DNA from: Snodgrassella alvi
GTDB taxonomy: Bacteria; Pseudomonadota; Gammaproteobacteria; Burkholderiales; Neisseriaceae
Reading direction: 5' to 3'
DNA length: 64,000 bases
Assembly (NCBI RefSeq): GCF_002777855.1
Contig: NZ_MEIK01000040.1
Span: 62,001-126,000, forward strand
Shown here piece by piece: positions 1 through 8,790 of the stretch (position 1 is its first letter; every line of letters starts with the position of its first letter). The notes under the pieces were generated by a model. It searched no databases. It saw only the letters and a program-made list of their open reading frames with translations, and had not been told where the DNA came from. A program made the translations under genes and the position numbers.

Positions 1-1
1 T

Positions 2-430
2 TTACACATGGCTAAAGAATTGGGTGCTACACAGATTATCAATTCTGCCCATGAAGATGCCGTTGCACGTGTACTCGAATATACTGGCGACCGTGGCGTA
101 GATTGTGCCATGGAAGCAGTAGGACTAGGAGCCACATGGGATATTTGCCAGCGCATCGTAAAAGAAGGCGGCCATCTAGCCAATGTTGGAGTTCACGGAC
201 AGTCCGTTAATTTTGAGCTGGAAAAACTATGGATTAAAAACCTCACCATCACCACCGGTCTGGTTAACGCCAATACCACCGGCATGCTGCTGAAAACCTG
301 CTGTTCAGGCAAACTACCGATGCAAAAACTGGCCACCCATCATTTCCAATTCAATGAACTGGAAAAAGCTTATGAAGTATTCAAGCATGCCGCAGATGAG
401 AAAGCCATGAAAGTCATCATTAACTACTGA
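2..430 (+). CDS. Zinc-type alcohol dehydrogenase, C-terminal part (5' end outside window)
   Basis: This is the C-terminal portion of a medium-chain dehydrogenase/reductase. The open frame runs off the left edge, so the apparent ATG at 8 is internal and not the start. The visible ~143 residues cover the second half of the Rossmann domain (KELGAT near the left edge, then GDRGVDCAMEAVG, then a GGHLANVGVHG turn) and the C-terminal catalytic-domain strands, ending KAMKVIINY. The zinc-binding N-terminal half is not visible. The family oxidises alcohols or reduces aldehydes with NAD(P). The substrate cannot be told from this part. A hairpin terminator follows 40 bases downstream, so it ends its transcription unit. 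Confidence 0.85.
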   Translation, partial: LHMAKELGATQIINSAHEDAVARVLEYTGDRGVDCAMEAVGLGATWDICQRIVKEGGHLANVGVHGQSVNFELEKLWIKNLTITTGLVNANTTGMLLKTCCSGKLPMQKLATHHFQFNELEKAYEVFKHAADEKAMKVIINY

Positions 431-469
431 TCAGCCAGCTAAACAACCACTCTAGTGAAATTTTATCGA

Positions 470-493
470 AAAAGCAGCCATATGGCTGCTTTT
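470..493. terminator. Palindromic hairpin after the alcohol dehydrogenase
   Basis: A perfect 24-base palindrome (AAAAGCAGCCAT and its complement) with A-rich and T-rich flanks sits 40 bases past the dehydrogenase stop. It could stop transcription from either side, and purF converges on it from the right. Confidence 0.7.
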
Positions 494-654
494 CACTCAC
501 ATACATCACAGACAAATAACATAAATATTATTTTACGTATCGTGTCACTTAATAGCAGCTATCACCACATTTTGCTGAGTGCTACCGGCAAATACTTAAA
601 CGAGTTTAAATAGCAACACAAATACATACTGAGGAAAAGTACGCTAATGCTGAG

Positions 655-2190
655 CTATTCTTCGTCATCCTCATCTTCCTGTACACTAACACTGTGTTCA
701 ATCACACCAGGCACCACAAAAGAAGTGGCCAGAGTATTTTTACGCGTAGATAGCTGCTGCAGATAAGATTCATCCACATCTCCAGTAATATATCGGCCAT
801 CAAAACACGAGCTGTCAAAACCCTCAATGTGCGGATTCAATTTCAAAACCACCGCTTGCAAATCAGCCAGATCCTGAAATACCACGCCATCGGCGCCAAT
901 CTCAGCCGCCACCTGCTCAGCATTGCGCCGGTAAGAAATTAGCTCTTCTCTCGTCGGCATATCGATACCATAGACATTGGGATACAGCACCGCTGGTGCA
1001 GCAGAAGCAAAGTACACACGAGTAGCGCCAGCTTCCCGCACCATATCTACAATTTCGCGGCTTGTGGTACCGCGTACAATCGAATCATCAACCAGCAAAA
1101 CTCGTTTACCACTGAATTCATAATTCATCGGATTGAGTTTCTGCCGTACCGATTTTTTACGTACCGACTGTCCGGGCATAATAAATGTCCGCCCAATATA
1201 ACGGTTTTTAAATAAGCCTTCGCGATAAGGTTTATTTAGATGTTGAGCCAGCTCCATCGCACTAGGGCGGCTAGTGTCCGGTACCGGCATCACCACATCG
1301 ATATCTTGTAAGTTCAGCGTACGTTTTACTTTTTCTGCTAGGGTGACACCCATATTTAATCGGGCCTGATATACCGATACTCCGTCAATCACCGAATCAG
1401 GACGGGCAAAATACACATATTCAAACAGGCACGGCATCAGATGAGGTGTCAGCGCACACTGCTGCGAAAACAGTTGCCCTTCATTACTGATAAAAATCGC
1501 TTCCCCGGGTGCCACATCCCGCAGCAGCTCAAAATCCAGACTAGGAAACACCACCGATTCCGAAGCCACCACATAATCAGTTTTTCCATCCTGCTCCCGC
1601 TGCCCCAAACACAACGGACGGATGCCGAAAGGATCACGAAAAGCCAGCAAACCATAGCCTGCAATCAAAGCTACCACCCCATAGGCACCATGCACACGTT
1701 TGTGCAGTGCAGCCACTGCAGCAAATATGTCTGAAAGAGCCAAAGTAGTGCGATTACCCACCTGATTTTCCAGCTCCCGCGCCAATACATTCAGCAATAC
1801 TTCCGAATCTGAGCGCGTATTTACATGGCGCAGATCAGTAAAGCAGACATTCTTAAACAGCTCTTCTGTGTTGGTCAGATTACCATTGTGTGCTAGCACA
1901 ATACCAAACGGCGAATTGACATAAAACGGCTGCGCTTCGGCACTACAATTGGCATTACCGGCCGTCGGATAGCGTACATGAGCAATGCCAACATTACCTA
2001 CCAATTCACGCATGTTGCGGGTGCGGAATACATCACGCACCATACCGCGGCCTTTGTGCATATGAAACATCGTACCTTCCGCTGTCACAATCCCAGCCGC
2101 ATCCTGACCACGATGCTGCAACATCTGCAAACCATCGTATAAAAGCTGATTCACCGGCTCATGCGCAACAATACCCAAAACACCACACAT
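655..2190 (-). CDS. purF: Amidophosphoribosyltransferase (PurF)
   Basis: PurF makes phosphoribosylamine from PRPP and glutamine, the first committed step of purine synthesis. The start is placed at the ATG giving MCGVLGIV, because the family needs Cys2 exposed as the N-terminal glutamine-hydrolysing nucleophile. An upstream in-frame ATG at 2202 would bury it, and a GGAGAG ribosome site sits just before the chosen ATG. The protein has 511 residues, normal for the family. The Ntn glutaminase half carries HRGQDAAG and the HNGNLTN loop. The PRTase half carries the PRPP loop VLLVDDSIVRGTTS. It ends in an acidic tail (QEDEDDEE). It is the last gene of the leftward operon after cvpA, as in many proteobacteria. 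Confidence 0.97.
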   Translation of the reverse strand: MCGVLGIVAHEPVNQLLYDGLQMLQHRGQDAAGIVTAEGTMFHMHKGRGMVRDVFRTRNMRELVGNVGIAHVRYPTAGNANCSAEAQPFYVNSPFGIVLAHNGNLTNTEELFKNVCFTDLRHVNTRSDSEVLLNVLARELENQVGNRTTLALSDIFAAVAALHKRVHGAYGVVALIAGYGLLAFRDPFGIRPLCLGQREQDGKTDYVVASESVVFPSLDFELLRDVAPGEAIFISNEGQLFSQQCALTPHLMPCLFEYVYFARPDSVIDGVSVYQARLNMGVTLAEKVKRTLNLQDIDVVMPVPDTSRPSAMELAQHLNKPYREGLFKNRYIGRTFIMPGQSVRKKSVRQKLNPMNYEFSGKRVLLVDDSIVRGTTSREIVDMVREAGATRVYFASAAPAVLYPNVYGIDMPTREELISYRRNAEQVAAEIGADGVVFQDLADLQAVVLKLNPHIEGFDSSCFDGRYITGDVDESYLQQLSTRKNTLATSFVVPGVIEHSVSVQEDEDDEE

Positions 2191-2217
2191 TATTCTCTCC
2201 ATTTAAGACAAATAAAT

Positions 2218-2247
2218 ACGCGCGTTTTTGTATTTAAAAACGCGCGT
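2218..2247. terminator. Hairpin between cvpA and purF
   Basis: A 12-base stem (ACGCGCGTTTTT pairing with AAAAACGCGCGT) with a 6-base loop lies between the cvpA stop and the purF start. The stem arms are themselves A/T tracts, so it may act as a partial terminator or attenuator that sets purF levels, or as an RNA-stability element. That role is inference. Confidence 0.5.
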
Positions 2248-2273
2248 TGTATTTGGTCAGATAACTCATACGT

Positions 2274-2771
2274 TTATACCGATGGCGAATTCAGCTTCTC
2301 AGCCACAAAAGACGGCAGGTACGGCACCGCAAGCATAGCCAACTGCTCAAACATACTTGCTGTTGCCGAATCACGCCATGCCGGTGTTTTGGGTAAATCA
2401 GTAAAAGCACACAGCAGCACCACCACCGTAACAATAATCACACCTTTCACAGCCCCAAAACAGGCACCAAAAATCCGGTTCACACCACCAAGTCCAATTG
2501 ATTGCAAAGCGGAAGTAATCAACGCACGAAACATCCGCTGCACTATCCACATCACCCCAAACACCAGTACAAAAGACAAAGCAACCGCCAGCGCTCGAGG
2601 CTGCATCGTAGGAAAAGCCATATCCGCTACCGGCGCGGCCAACATCTTGGCACCGAGAAAGGCTACCAGCCAGCATAATAAAGCGGCTATCTCCCCCACC
2701 AGACCGCGCATCATCGCTACCAGTGTAGTCAGCAAAATCACGCCCAGAGCCAGAAAATCAAACAGCGTCAT
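2274..2771 (-). CDS. cvpA: CvpA family membrane protein
   Basis: This is a 165-residue inner-membrane protein of the colicin V production family. Four hydrophobic segments are visible (about residues 5-20, 25-50, 65-85 and 105-125). The start FDFLALGVILL and the GxxGEIAALL pattern after the first helix are typical. The family's biochemical role is still poorly defined, but it is widely co-transcribed with purF, as here. It lies 15 bases downstream of the SPOR gene. A long opposite-strand frame over it is a shadow. Confidence 0.93.
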   Translation of the reverse strand: MTLFDFLALGVILLTTLVAMMRGLVGEIAALLCWLVAFLGAKMLAAPVADMAFPTMQPRALAVALSFVLVFGVMWIVQRMFRALITSALQSIGLGGVNRIFGACFGAVKGVIIVTVVVLLCAFTDLPKTPAWRDSATASMFEQLAMLAVPYLPSFVAEKLNSPSV

Positions 2772-2786
2772 GCCCGTATAAATATC

Positions 2787-3980
2787 CTATAAACCGATTA
2801 CCAAACCATCCAGCCCAACAGCATGTACTTTATCCAGATTCTGCATTGCCTGACTGCGGCTATTGTAAACACGGCTGCGTACCCGATACAGCGTACCCTT
2901 ACTGGTCTGGCTAGTCGTAATACTTACTGGCACGCCGGCCACTGCCAAACGCTGCTGAACCAGATTGGCCTGCGCTTCCGTGGTATAAGCACCAATTTGA
3001 ATCACTGTACGCTCCACCGCATCCTTGCTGCTGTTCGTGGCGGCGACAGGCGCTTTATTATTACGGCTCTGCTCTGTTGTACTCTTTCTGCTCACAGCTG
3101 CAGCAGCTTTATTTTCCAATATCTGTTGCGGCGTCAGTCTGCCCGTAGTGTTGCTGTTCTTGCCACTAGCTGCATTACTATTTTGTTTAGGCGTAGCAGC
3201 CGGTTTGACCGGAGCAGGATTTTTCACTGGTGTTTTGGCCACTGTCGAGGTTTTCTTTTCGCTTTCAACAACCGTTTTTGTTGAAGACACAGTGGTATTA
3301 ACTACAGTTTGTTGTTTTCTGTTTTCCGCAGCAGCTGGCGCTTTACTGGCTGGTTTCACAACAGTTTCCGTTGGAGTACGAGGTTTGGTTACAGTTGTCA
3401 CCCTCACTGGCGGATTTTTCTCGGCAGCTTCTACAGGTCTAGTAGCTGCCGGTTTTGTTTTAGGCGTAACAACAGCTTCTTCATGATGCAACCGTTTTTG
3501 TTCCACAGGCTGTGATTTATGTTCAGTAGTGTTTTTGGCTGGTTGCACAACCGGCTTAACTGTAGCTTTCTCTGCCTCTACTTTCTGAGGCGCCGGACGT
3601 ACGGGTTTCACTTGCGGCACAACTGGCACTATCGTTGCAGCCGTTTTAGATACATGGTTTTCAGCTGGCGCTACAGACGCTGCCGATGGAGCTGGTATGC
3701 TTGCTACCTCAGTGGCAGGCACCGTTACCACAGAAGCAGGTGCACTGGCTACTGGTTCCAGCACCACTGCTGAAGCTGATTGTGTATCCATAGCCGCACT
3801 AGCCGGTTTGGCTGCAGAAGCTGCTTTGATATCCAGCTGTGGAGCTGGTACTGGCTGAGGAGTACGACGGCTCAGCATAACAAGCAGCAGAATAGCAGCA
3901 ATCACCACCATAATCAGTGCACCGACCAAACGGCGCCGATTTCGCCGTTTCAGCTGTTCGTAATTTTCCTGCGCATTCAT
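2787..3980 (-). CDS. SPOR-domain membrane protein (FtsN/DedD-like)
   Basis: The 397-residue protein has a short basic cytoplasmic N terminus, one transmembrane helix at about residues 18-38, then a ~270-residue low-complexity periplasmic linker rich in Pro, Ala, Val, Lys and Thr. A C-terminal SPOR domain follows (about 320-397, beginning RTVIQIGAYTTEAQANLV). SPOR domains bind denuded septal glycan, so a role in cell division or wall remodelling is expected. The position between folC and cvpA matches dedD in Enterobacteria. Whether it acts as DedD or FtsN cannot be decided from sequence alone. The linker is likely the fast-evolving part. Confidence 0.88.
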   Translation of the reverse strand: MNAQENYEQLKRRNRRRLVGALIMVVIAAILLLVMLSRRTPQPVPAPQLDIKAASAAKPASAAMDTQSASAVVLEPVASAPASVVTVPATEVASIPAPSAASVAPAENHVSKTAATIVPVVPQVKPVRPAPQKVEAEKATVKPVVQPAKNTTEHKSQPVEQKRLHHEEAVVTPKTKPAATRPVEAAEKNPPVRVTTVTKPRTPTETVVKPASKAPAAAENRKQQTVVNTTVSSTKTVVESEKKTSTVAKTPVKNPAPVKPAATPKQNSNAASGKNSNTTGRLTPQQILENKAAAAVSRKSTTEQSRNNKAPVAATNSSKDAVERTVIQIGAYTTEAQANLVQQRLAVAGVPVSITTSQTSKGTLYRVRSRVYNSRSQAMQNLDKVHAVGLDGLVIGL

Positions 3981-4022
3981 GCGTTACCCACTCCTCTGTC
4001 GTGCTCGTTTCGATTTTAAAAT

Positions 4023-5327
4023 TTACAACGATGGCAAATCCATTATTTCTGCTACGGTATGAAACGAACCAAATACCACAATTCTATCATTCTCACCCGC
4101 TTGTGATAAAGCTGCACGATAAGCCTCTGCTACTGAAGCATAAGTTGTTATCGCCGAAATATGCTGGCGAGCAAATTTCTCTTCCAGCGCTGCTATTGTC
4201 AGACCTCGCGGTAAATGCAGCGGCGCAATATACCAGCTATCAAACTGGTCTTTCACAATTTCCAGTACCCCTTCAATATCCTTATCAGCGAGCATACTAA
4301 AAACAGCCAGACGTTTCTCTGCATACGGTAAAGTAATCAGGCTGTTGCGCAACGCCCGTGCCGCATGAGGATTATGCCCCACATCCAATATCGTCAGTGG
4401 CCGACCGGGTAATACCTGAAACCTGCCCTGATGATGTACTCGCAGCAAACCACGTTTAATCGCACCGATATCCAGCGGCAGACGATCTGACAAGCATTCC
4501 AATACTGTCAACGCACAGGCCGCATTACTCAGCTGAAAGTTCCCTCGCAAAGCCGGTATTGGCAGAGCATGGCGGGCATGTTCTCCAACAAACAATTGAC
4601 TGTTTTGGGGATGAAAACGGTATGACCATTGCTGCATTTCCAACTTATGATAATCAAAATCCCGTCCAAGCAGCAGTAAATCTGCACCCACTGCCTCAGC
4701 ATGTGCCGCTAAACTTTCCGGTACCGGCAGCTGAGCACAAATCACTGGCCGGCCACCACGCATAATACCGGCTTTTTCAAACGCCACTTTTTCTATCGTA
4801 TTGCCAAGATAGGCTTCATGATCCAGATCGACACTGGTAATCACCGCCACATCCGCATCAAATACATTTACCGCATCCAGCCGGCCACCCAGTCCCACTT
4901 CCAGCACCATAATATCTACCTTCTGCTGGTCAAAGACTTCCACTGCAGCCAGTGTATTGAATTCAAAGTAAGTTAGTACAGTATTACCACGTTCAGCCTC
5001 TATACGTTCAAATGCCTGAACTATCAGCTCATCCGCAACCGGCTGCCCATTGATAGCGATTCGCTCATTAAAACGCAGCAAGTGTGGGCTGGTAAGTGTA
5101 CCCACACGATAGCCAGCTTCGCGATAAATCTGCGTTAGATAGGCACAGACAGAACCTTTGCCATTTGTCCCACCTACAATAACCACTGGACAATGCGGCT
5201 GTAGTCCCATGCGTTCCCGCACCGTACCTACACGAGTCAGTCCCATATCAATCTGCCCGCCCGTCACACCCTGTTCCAGGTGCTGTAGCCAGCGTTTTAA
5301 TTCAGTTGCATGAAATTTTTCTGTCAT
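4023..5327 (-). CDS. folC: Bifunctional dihydrofolate/folylpolyglutamate synthase
   Basis: FolC adds glutamate to dihydropteroate and then extends the polyglutamate tail on folates in the cytosol. The 434 residues match the family. The ATP-binding loop GGTNGKGSVCAYL lies near residue 53. TSPHLLRFNERI follows, then the VGLGGRLDAVN motif with the metal ligands, and LDVGHNPHAA in the C-terminal Mur-ligase-type domain. It starts 4 bases after the upstream YgfX-like gene, so translation is probably coupled. The order folC - SPOR - cvpA - purF is the standard proteobacterial cluster. Confidence 0.96.
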   Translation of the reverse strand: MTEKFHATELKRWLQHLEQGVTGGQIDMGLTRVGTVRERMGLQPHCPVVIVGGTNGKGSVCAYLTQIYREAGYRVGTLTSPHLLRFNERIAINGQPVADELIVQAFERIEAERGNTVLTYFEFNTLAAVEVFDQQKVDIMVLEVGLGGRLDAVNVFDADVAVITSVDLDHEAYLGNTIEKVAFEKAGIMRGGRPVICAQLPVPESLAAHAEAVGADLLLLGRDFDYHKLEMQQWSYRFHPQNSQLFVGEHARHALPIPALRGNFQLSNAACALTVLECLSDRLPLDIGAIKRGLLRVHHQGRFQVLPGRPLTILDVGHNPHAARALRNSLITLPYAEKRLAVFSMLADKDIEGVLEIVKDQFDSWYIAPLHLPRGLTIAALEEKFARQHISAITTYASVAEAYRAALSQAGENDRIVVFGSFHTVAEIMDLPSL

Positions 5328-5331
5328 TATT

Positions 5332-5814
5332 CTAATTATTCATCCTTAGCCGCAGCCAATGGATGACCTTATACAAAATTGATTGCGGCTCAGCAACCTG
5401 AGCCGTATGCGGCTGACACCAACGAGCCCATACCTGCAACCGCCGCCATGACGGCGCATCTGTCATATCTGGCAACAATAATTGATACACGCTCCCTTTG
5501 GCGGTCTGCCATCGCAAAGCCATCAGTCTGGCTCTGATAACACTGTCAGCAGACAAGACAGCAGGAACTGCCCCTTTTCTGGATGTCAGTATCAGACTGG
5601 CCTGCTCCTGACCATTGATTTCAATTCGTTTTATTCTGTTATGAAGCAAACCATAAACCGCCCACAAAACGGATACTACCCAGACCAGCAAAAACAACGC
5701 CCGCTGCCAGCCTGTGCTATACAGCACAACAGCAGCCAGTGCTAGCCCATGCATAATCAGAGCCAAGAACTGAGCTATCAAAGACGGGCGCACACGCACA
5801 ACACAGGCTTGCAT
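5332..5814 (-). CDS. Small membrane protein, YgfX/CptA-like
   Basis: The 160-residue protein has two adjacent N-terminal transmembrane segments (about residues 15-32 and 37-56). A soluble part follows with the pattern RARLMALRWQT ... LLLPDMTDAPSWRRLQVWARW. That architecture and the closing WRRLxVWxRW stretch resemble YgfX (also called CptA), an inner-membrane protein linked in E. coli to cytoskeletal inhibition and to the SdhE flavinylation factor. The gene next to it is not an SdhE homologue that I can recognise. It is the second gene of the operon, 12 bases after the first and 4 before folC. Toxicity is not implied. Confidence 0.6.
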   Translation of the reverse strand: MQACVVRVRPSLIAQFLALIMHGLALAAVVLYSTGWQRALFLLVWVVSVLWAVYGLLHNRIKRIEINGQEQASLILTSRKGAVPAVLSADSVIRARLMALRWQTAKGSVYQLLLPDMTDAPSWRRLQVWARWCQPHTAQVAEPQSILYKVIHWLRLRMNN

Positions 5815-5826
5815 CAGTCAGCGCCC

Positions 5827-6180
5827 CTATTCGTCACCATATACGGGCGATATCTCCAACTGTGCATCTACCAGATCCAGAACCATATCATGCACTTCAA
5901 CAGTAAAAAAATTCCAGAACTGGTCAATATCCAGCGCCGGCCACAATTTGCGGTCTACTTCCCAAGCAGAAAGCTCAGCCTCAAAAATTAACTTAAATCG
6001 TTCACCTAAATAACCGATTATTTGCTCAGGCGTTTCAAATTCCGGTACCAGCAGCGTCGTACAATTACTTTGCAATTGCGCCAACGTCAATTCCGGCAAA
6101 TCCTCACTGGTCTGGTGCAGCCAATCAAGAAACGCCTGAGCTGGTTTCAGCACCACCGCACTGCGATCAACAAAATACAT
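5827..6180 (-). CDS. Conserved hypothetical protein, first gene of the folC-purF operon
   Basis: This is a soluble, acidic protein of 117 residues with no signal peptide or membrane segment. I do not recognise the family. Visible features are a hydrophobic helical N-terminal half (KPAQAFLDWLHQ), several aromatic residues in the middle (AELSAWEVDRKLWPALDIDQFWNFF) and an acidic C terminus (SPVYGDE). A good ribosome site (GGAAAAGGT) precedes the ATG. It is separated by 12 bases from the YgfX-like gene and heads a six-gene leftward operon, so it is a real gene. Its partner may be the membrane protein beside it. Confidence 0.75.
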   Translation of the reverse strand: MYFVDRSAVVLKPAQAFLDWLHQTSEDLPELTLAQLQSNCTTLLVPEFETPEQIIGYLGERFKLIFEAELSAWEVDRKLWPALDIDQFWNFFTVEVHDMVLDLVDAQLEISPVYGDE

Positions 6181-6303
6181 ACCTTTTCCTCACTCATATT
6201 ACCAATTCACAATATTGTAACATTGTCTAACAGCGTAGATTTCACCAAACAACCTCAGTATTTGCCGTACAATCTTCTTATTCTTCTCTTAAGGTGAACT
6301 GCC

Positions 6304-7710
6304 ATGCCAACCACCAGCCATCTAGCGCATCTGTCTCAGCTACTCAGTGCCAGAGAAATCATTACCGATTCCAGCCTTATTGAGCCTTACTGTACAGACC
6401 AGCGCGGGCGTTATCATGGACAGGCATTTGCCGTATTACAACCGCATTCAGTATCCGCTGTACAGAGCATTCTGCGTTACTGCCAGCAGCAACAAATACC
6501 GATTACGCCTCAAGGAGGCAATACCGGATTGTGCGGAGCAGCCACCCCTCATAGCTGCACTGCCGGTAAAGGTATCATTCTTTCACTCAGCAAACTCAAC
6601 CGCGTCCGCAAGCTGAGTCTGGCCGATAACACCATTACCGTAGAAGCCGGCATGATACTGGCAGATGTACAGGCCGCAGCCAAACAGGCCAACCGTTATT
6701 TTCCCCTCAGCCTTGCCAGCGAAGGCTCCTGCCAGATAGGTGGTAATATCGCCTGCAATGCTGGTGGACTAAATGTTGTGCGTTACGGCACCATGCGCGA
6801 TCTGGTACTTGGATTAGAATACGTACTGTCCGATGGACAACTAGTGAGCCACCTCAATCCACTGCATAAAAATACCAGCGGCTACGAAATGAGCCAGCAA
6901 ATCATCGGCAGTGAGGGCACACTGGCCATCATTACCGCCGCCACACTTAAACTCTTTGCACCACCGCAAAGCATACTCACCGCATGGGTCGGATTAGAAA
7001 ACATACAGGCAGCCACCGACCTACTCTCGGCCCTTAAAAACCATTTCGCCGAACGCTTGTCCAGCTTTGAATTAATCAGTCAGGCTGCCCTGAGTCTGTC
7101 AGCCAGATACAGTCAGCTGCAAGAACCAGCCAATGCTAAATGGCATATTCTGTTTGAGCTTACCGATAGCTTGCCCACACAGGATCTAACCGAGCCATTA
7201 ATCAACGTACTCGAACAAGGCAACTGGCTCAATACCATCATTGCCGATTCAGAAACCAAACGTCAGCACCTTTGGACATTGCGCGAAAACATATCTGCAG
7301 CTCAGCGCAGTCTGGGCGCCAGTATCAAACACGATATCGTCGTACCGATAGAAAAAGTAGCCGATTTTATCGAAAGCTGTCAGCAGCGTCTTCTCACAGC
7401 CTTTCCACAAACCAAAACCATTCTCTTCGGCCATCTGGGCGACGGCAGCCTGCATTACAACGTTTTCATTGCCGACATCCGCAGCAACGACGTATACCAC
7501 TATGAAAAAGAAATTAACCAAGTGGTCTACGAACAAGTTTTACAACATCAAGGTAGCATCGCCGCCGAGCACGGCATCGGCCAACTGAAAAACCAATGGC
7601 TATCACAGGTACGAACACCAGCAGAAATCAACTGGATGTGGGCGCAGAAACACTATTTTGACCCAAAAAACATTCTCAATCCCGGCAAGGTTCTGCCACC
7701 TCAGCCATGA
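6304..7710 (+). CDS. FAD-binding oxidoreductase, GlcD / D-2-hydroxyglutarate dehydrogenase type
   Basis: This 468-residue flavoprotein belongs to the VAO/PCMH family. The FAD-binding segment includes TPQGGNTGLCGAATPH (about residues 75-90) and IGGNIACNAGG. The GSEGTLAIITAATLKLF motif is near residue 200. The C-terminal catalytic domain carries GHLGDGSLHYN (metal-ligand histidines) and AAEHGIGQLK. These enzymes oxidise D-2-hydroxyacids such as D-2-hydroxyglutarate, D-lactate or glycolate and pass electrons to a quinone or electron-transfer flavoprotein. The substrate is not decided here. D-2-hydroxyglutarate is plausible because serA-type side reactions produce it. It is transcribed away from the folC operon and is followed by rnhA 28 bases later. 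Confidence 0.9.
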   Translation: MPTTSHLAHLSQLLSAREIITDSSLIEPYCTDQRGRYHGQAFAVLQPHSVSAVQSILRYCQQQQIPITPQGGNTGLCGAATPHSCTAGKGIILSLSKLNRVRKLSLADNTITVEAGMILADVQAAAKQANRYFPLSLASEGSCQIGGNIACNAGGLNVVRYGTMRDLVLGLEYVLSDGQLVSHLNPLHKNTSGYEMSQQIIGSEGTLAIITAATLKLFAPPQSILTAWVGLENIQAATDLLSALKNHFAERLSSFELISQAALSLSARYSQLQEPANAKWHILFELTDSLPTQDLTEPLINVLEQGNWLNTIIADSETKRQHLWTLRENISAAQRSLGASIKHDIVVPIEKVADFIESCQQRLLTAFPQTKTILFGHLGDGSLHYNVFIADIRSNDVYHYEKEINQVVYEQVLQHQGSIAAEHGIGQLKNQWLSQVRTPAEINWMWAQKHYFDPKNILNPGKVLPPQP

Positions 7711-7737
7711 TATAGTAAGCCTTTTACCAGACAGTCT

Positions 7738-8178
7738 ATGAACATGAGCGAAGTAACCCTGTATACAGATGGCGCCTGCAAAGGCAATCCCGGCAAAGGT
7801 GGCTGGGGTGCATACCTGCAATCCGGTAGCCATAGCAAAGAACTTTTTGGCGGCGAAGCCAACACCACCAACAACCGCATGGAACTAACCGCTGTCATAC
7901 AAGGACTGGCCGCTCTAAAGCGTCCCTGCATTGTTCATATCTATACTGATTCCCAGTACGTTAAAAAAGGCATGCAGGAATGGATACACAATTGGAAAGC
8001 ACGCGGCTGGAAAACCGCCTCAAAACAGCCAGTAAAAAACGCCGAGTTATGGCAGCTACTTGATACCGAAGTAAACAAACATCAGGTGCACTGGCACTGG
8101 GTCAAAGGCCATAATGGACATCCAGGAAACGAAAAAGCCGATGAATTAGCTAATCGCGGCGTGGAGCTGGCAAAATAA
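7738..8178 (+). CDS. rnhA: Ribonuclease HI
   Basis: RNase HI cuts the RNA strand of RNA-DNA hybrids. All four catalytic acidic residues are visible: the Asp in YTDGAC, the Glu in NRMELTAVI, the Asp in IYTDSQYV and the Asp in [11 protein letters not shown]. The basic protrusion [10 protein letters not shown] that binds the hybrid is also present. The length of 146 residues is typical. A second ATG two codons in (MNMSEV) is an equally possible start. It is likely co-transcribed with the FAD enzyme upstream. Confidence 0.96.
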   Translation: MNMSEVTLYTDGACKGNPGKGGWGAYLQSGSHSKELFGGEANTTNNRMELTAVIQGLAALKRPCIVHIYTDSQYVKKGMQEWIHNWKARGWKTASKQPVKNAELWQLLDTEVNKHQVHWHWVKGHNGHPGNEKADELANRGVELAK

Positions 8179-8625
8179 TCGTTATCTTCCCATCAAATTT
8201 TTCGAAACACCGTTTTAAATTTCATTTTTAAAATGAAAATAATCATAAAATCTAACTAATCTACTCAGAAAACAATTTTTTTAATAGGCAACCAATGATT
8301 TAGGCAATTACTTTCTTCATCAGCTAAATGTCACAGCGAAATAAAAATAGCCCATATCATAATTTTTTCTGAAGCTAATCATTAAGATTTCTTCTTATAC
8401 CGCAATTTTTAATTTATCGTTAAATCCACATAACTTATCAATTAGAATCTATAATTCCACATATTCTCTTGAATAAAAATAAAACCAGATATCCAAGATA
8501 TCTGGTTTAAATTTCACTCAATGAGTTTTAAAAAAAGTAATTTTATATCAGTTTTTCATGACTATATGCTCAAATACGTAAATACAGATTTTAATGTATA
8601 TAGCATTTTTCAGCATGTCAAATTA
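8179..8625. other. AT-rich intergenic gap with a shared terminator
   Basis: There is no convincing gene in this 447-base gap between the convergent rnhA and the small Cys protein. Apart from the hairpin at 8482-8508 I see only A/T-rich sequence. A 69-codon open frame from 8521 runs antisense to the small protein and is not supported. Confidence 0.6.
8482..8508. terminator. Strong bidirectional hairpin, 12-base perfect stem
   Basis: AAACCAGATATC, a CAA loop, then the exact complement ending in TTT. It lies between rnhA and the small Cys-protein gene, which face each other, so it can serve both. Confidence 0.8.
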
Positions 8626-8790
8626 CTATTTAGCCTTACATTCATCGCACTGTTCTCTATTGGATGGCTTTTCTTTTACCTTTTCCCAATTATCTTGATC
8701 TTCAAAATAATGGTTCTTAGAACAGCTTGATTCCCAATGATACGTATCGCTAGTTTTTTTAAAATAGTATGGTGATTTAGGGTCAGACAT
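8626..8790 (-). CDS. Small Cys/aromatic-rich protein of unknown function
   Basis: The 54-residue protein starts MSDPKSPYYFKK. I chose this start over one ten codons upstream because AAGAGAG lies at the right distance before it. It has three cysteines: one in ESSCSKN, and a CDEC pair close to the end (EQCDECKAK). The spacing suggests a small metal-binding or redox knot. Tyr, Trp and His residues are clustered in the first half. There is no signal peptide. A clear terminator follows on its own strand. I do not recognise a named family. Confidence 0.65.
   Translation of the reverse strand: MSDPKSPYYFKKTSDTYHWESSCSKNHYFEDQDNWEKVKEKPSNREQCDECKAK

Noticed and set aside
2161-2781. A long plus-strand frame antisense to cvpA and the cvpA/purF junction
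   Set aside because: It covers the well-conserved cvpA coding sequence in another frame, has no family resemblance, and would cross the intergenic hairpin.
3025-3486. Plus-strand open frames across the SPOR-protein linker
   Set aside because: They arise from the repetitive Ala/Val/Thr/Pro codons of the linker on the other strand and encode low-complexity hydrophobic chains.
8521-8730. A 69-codon plus-strand frame overlapping the small Cys-protein gene
   Set aside because: It is antisense to a better-supported gene, lies just beyond a terminator, and has no ribosome site.
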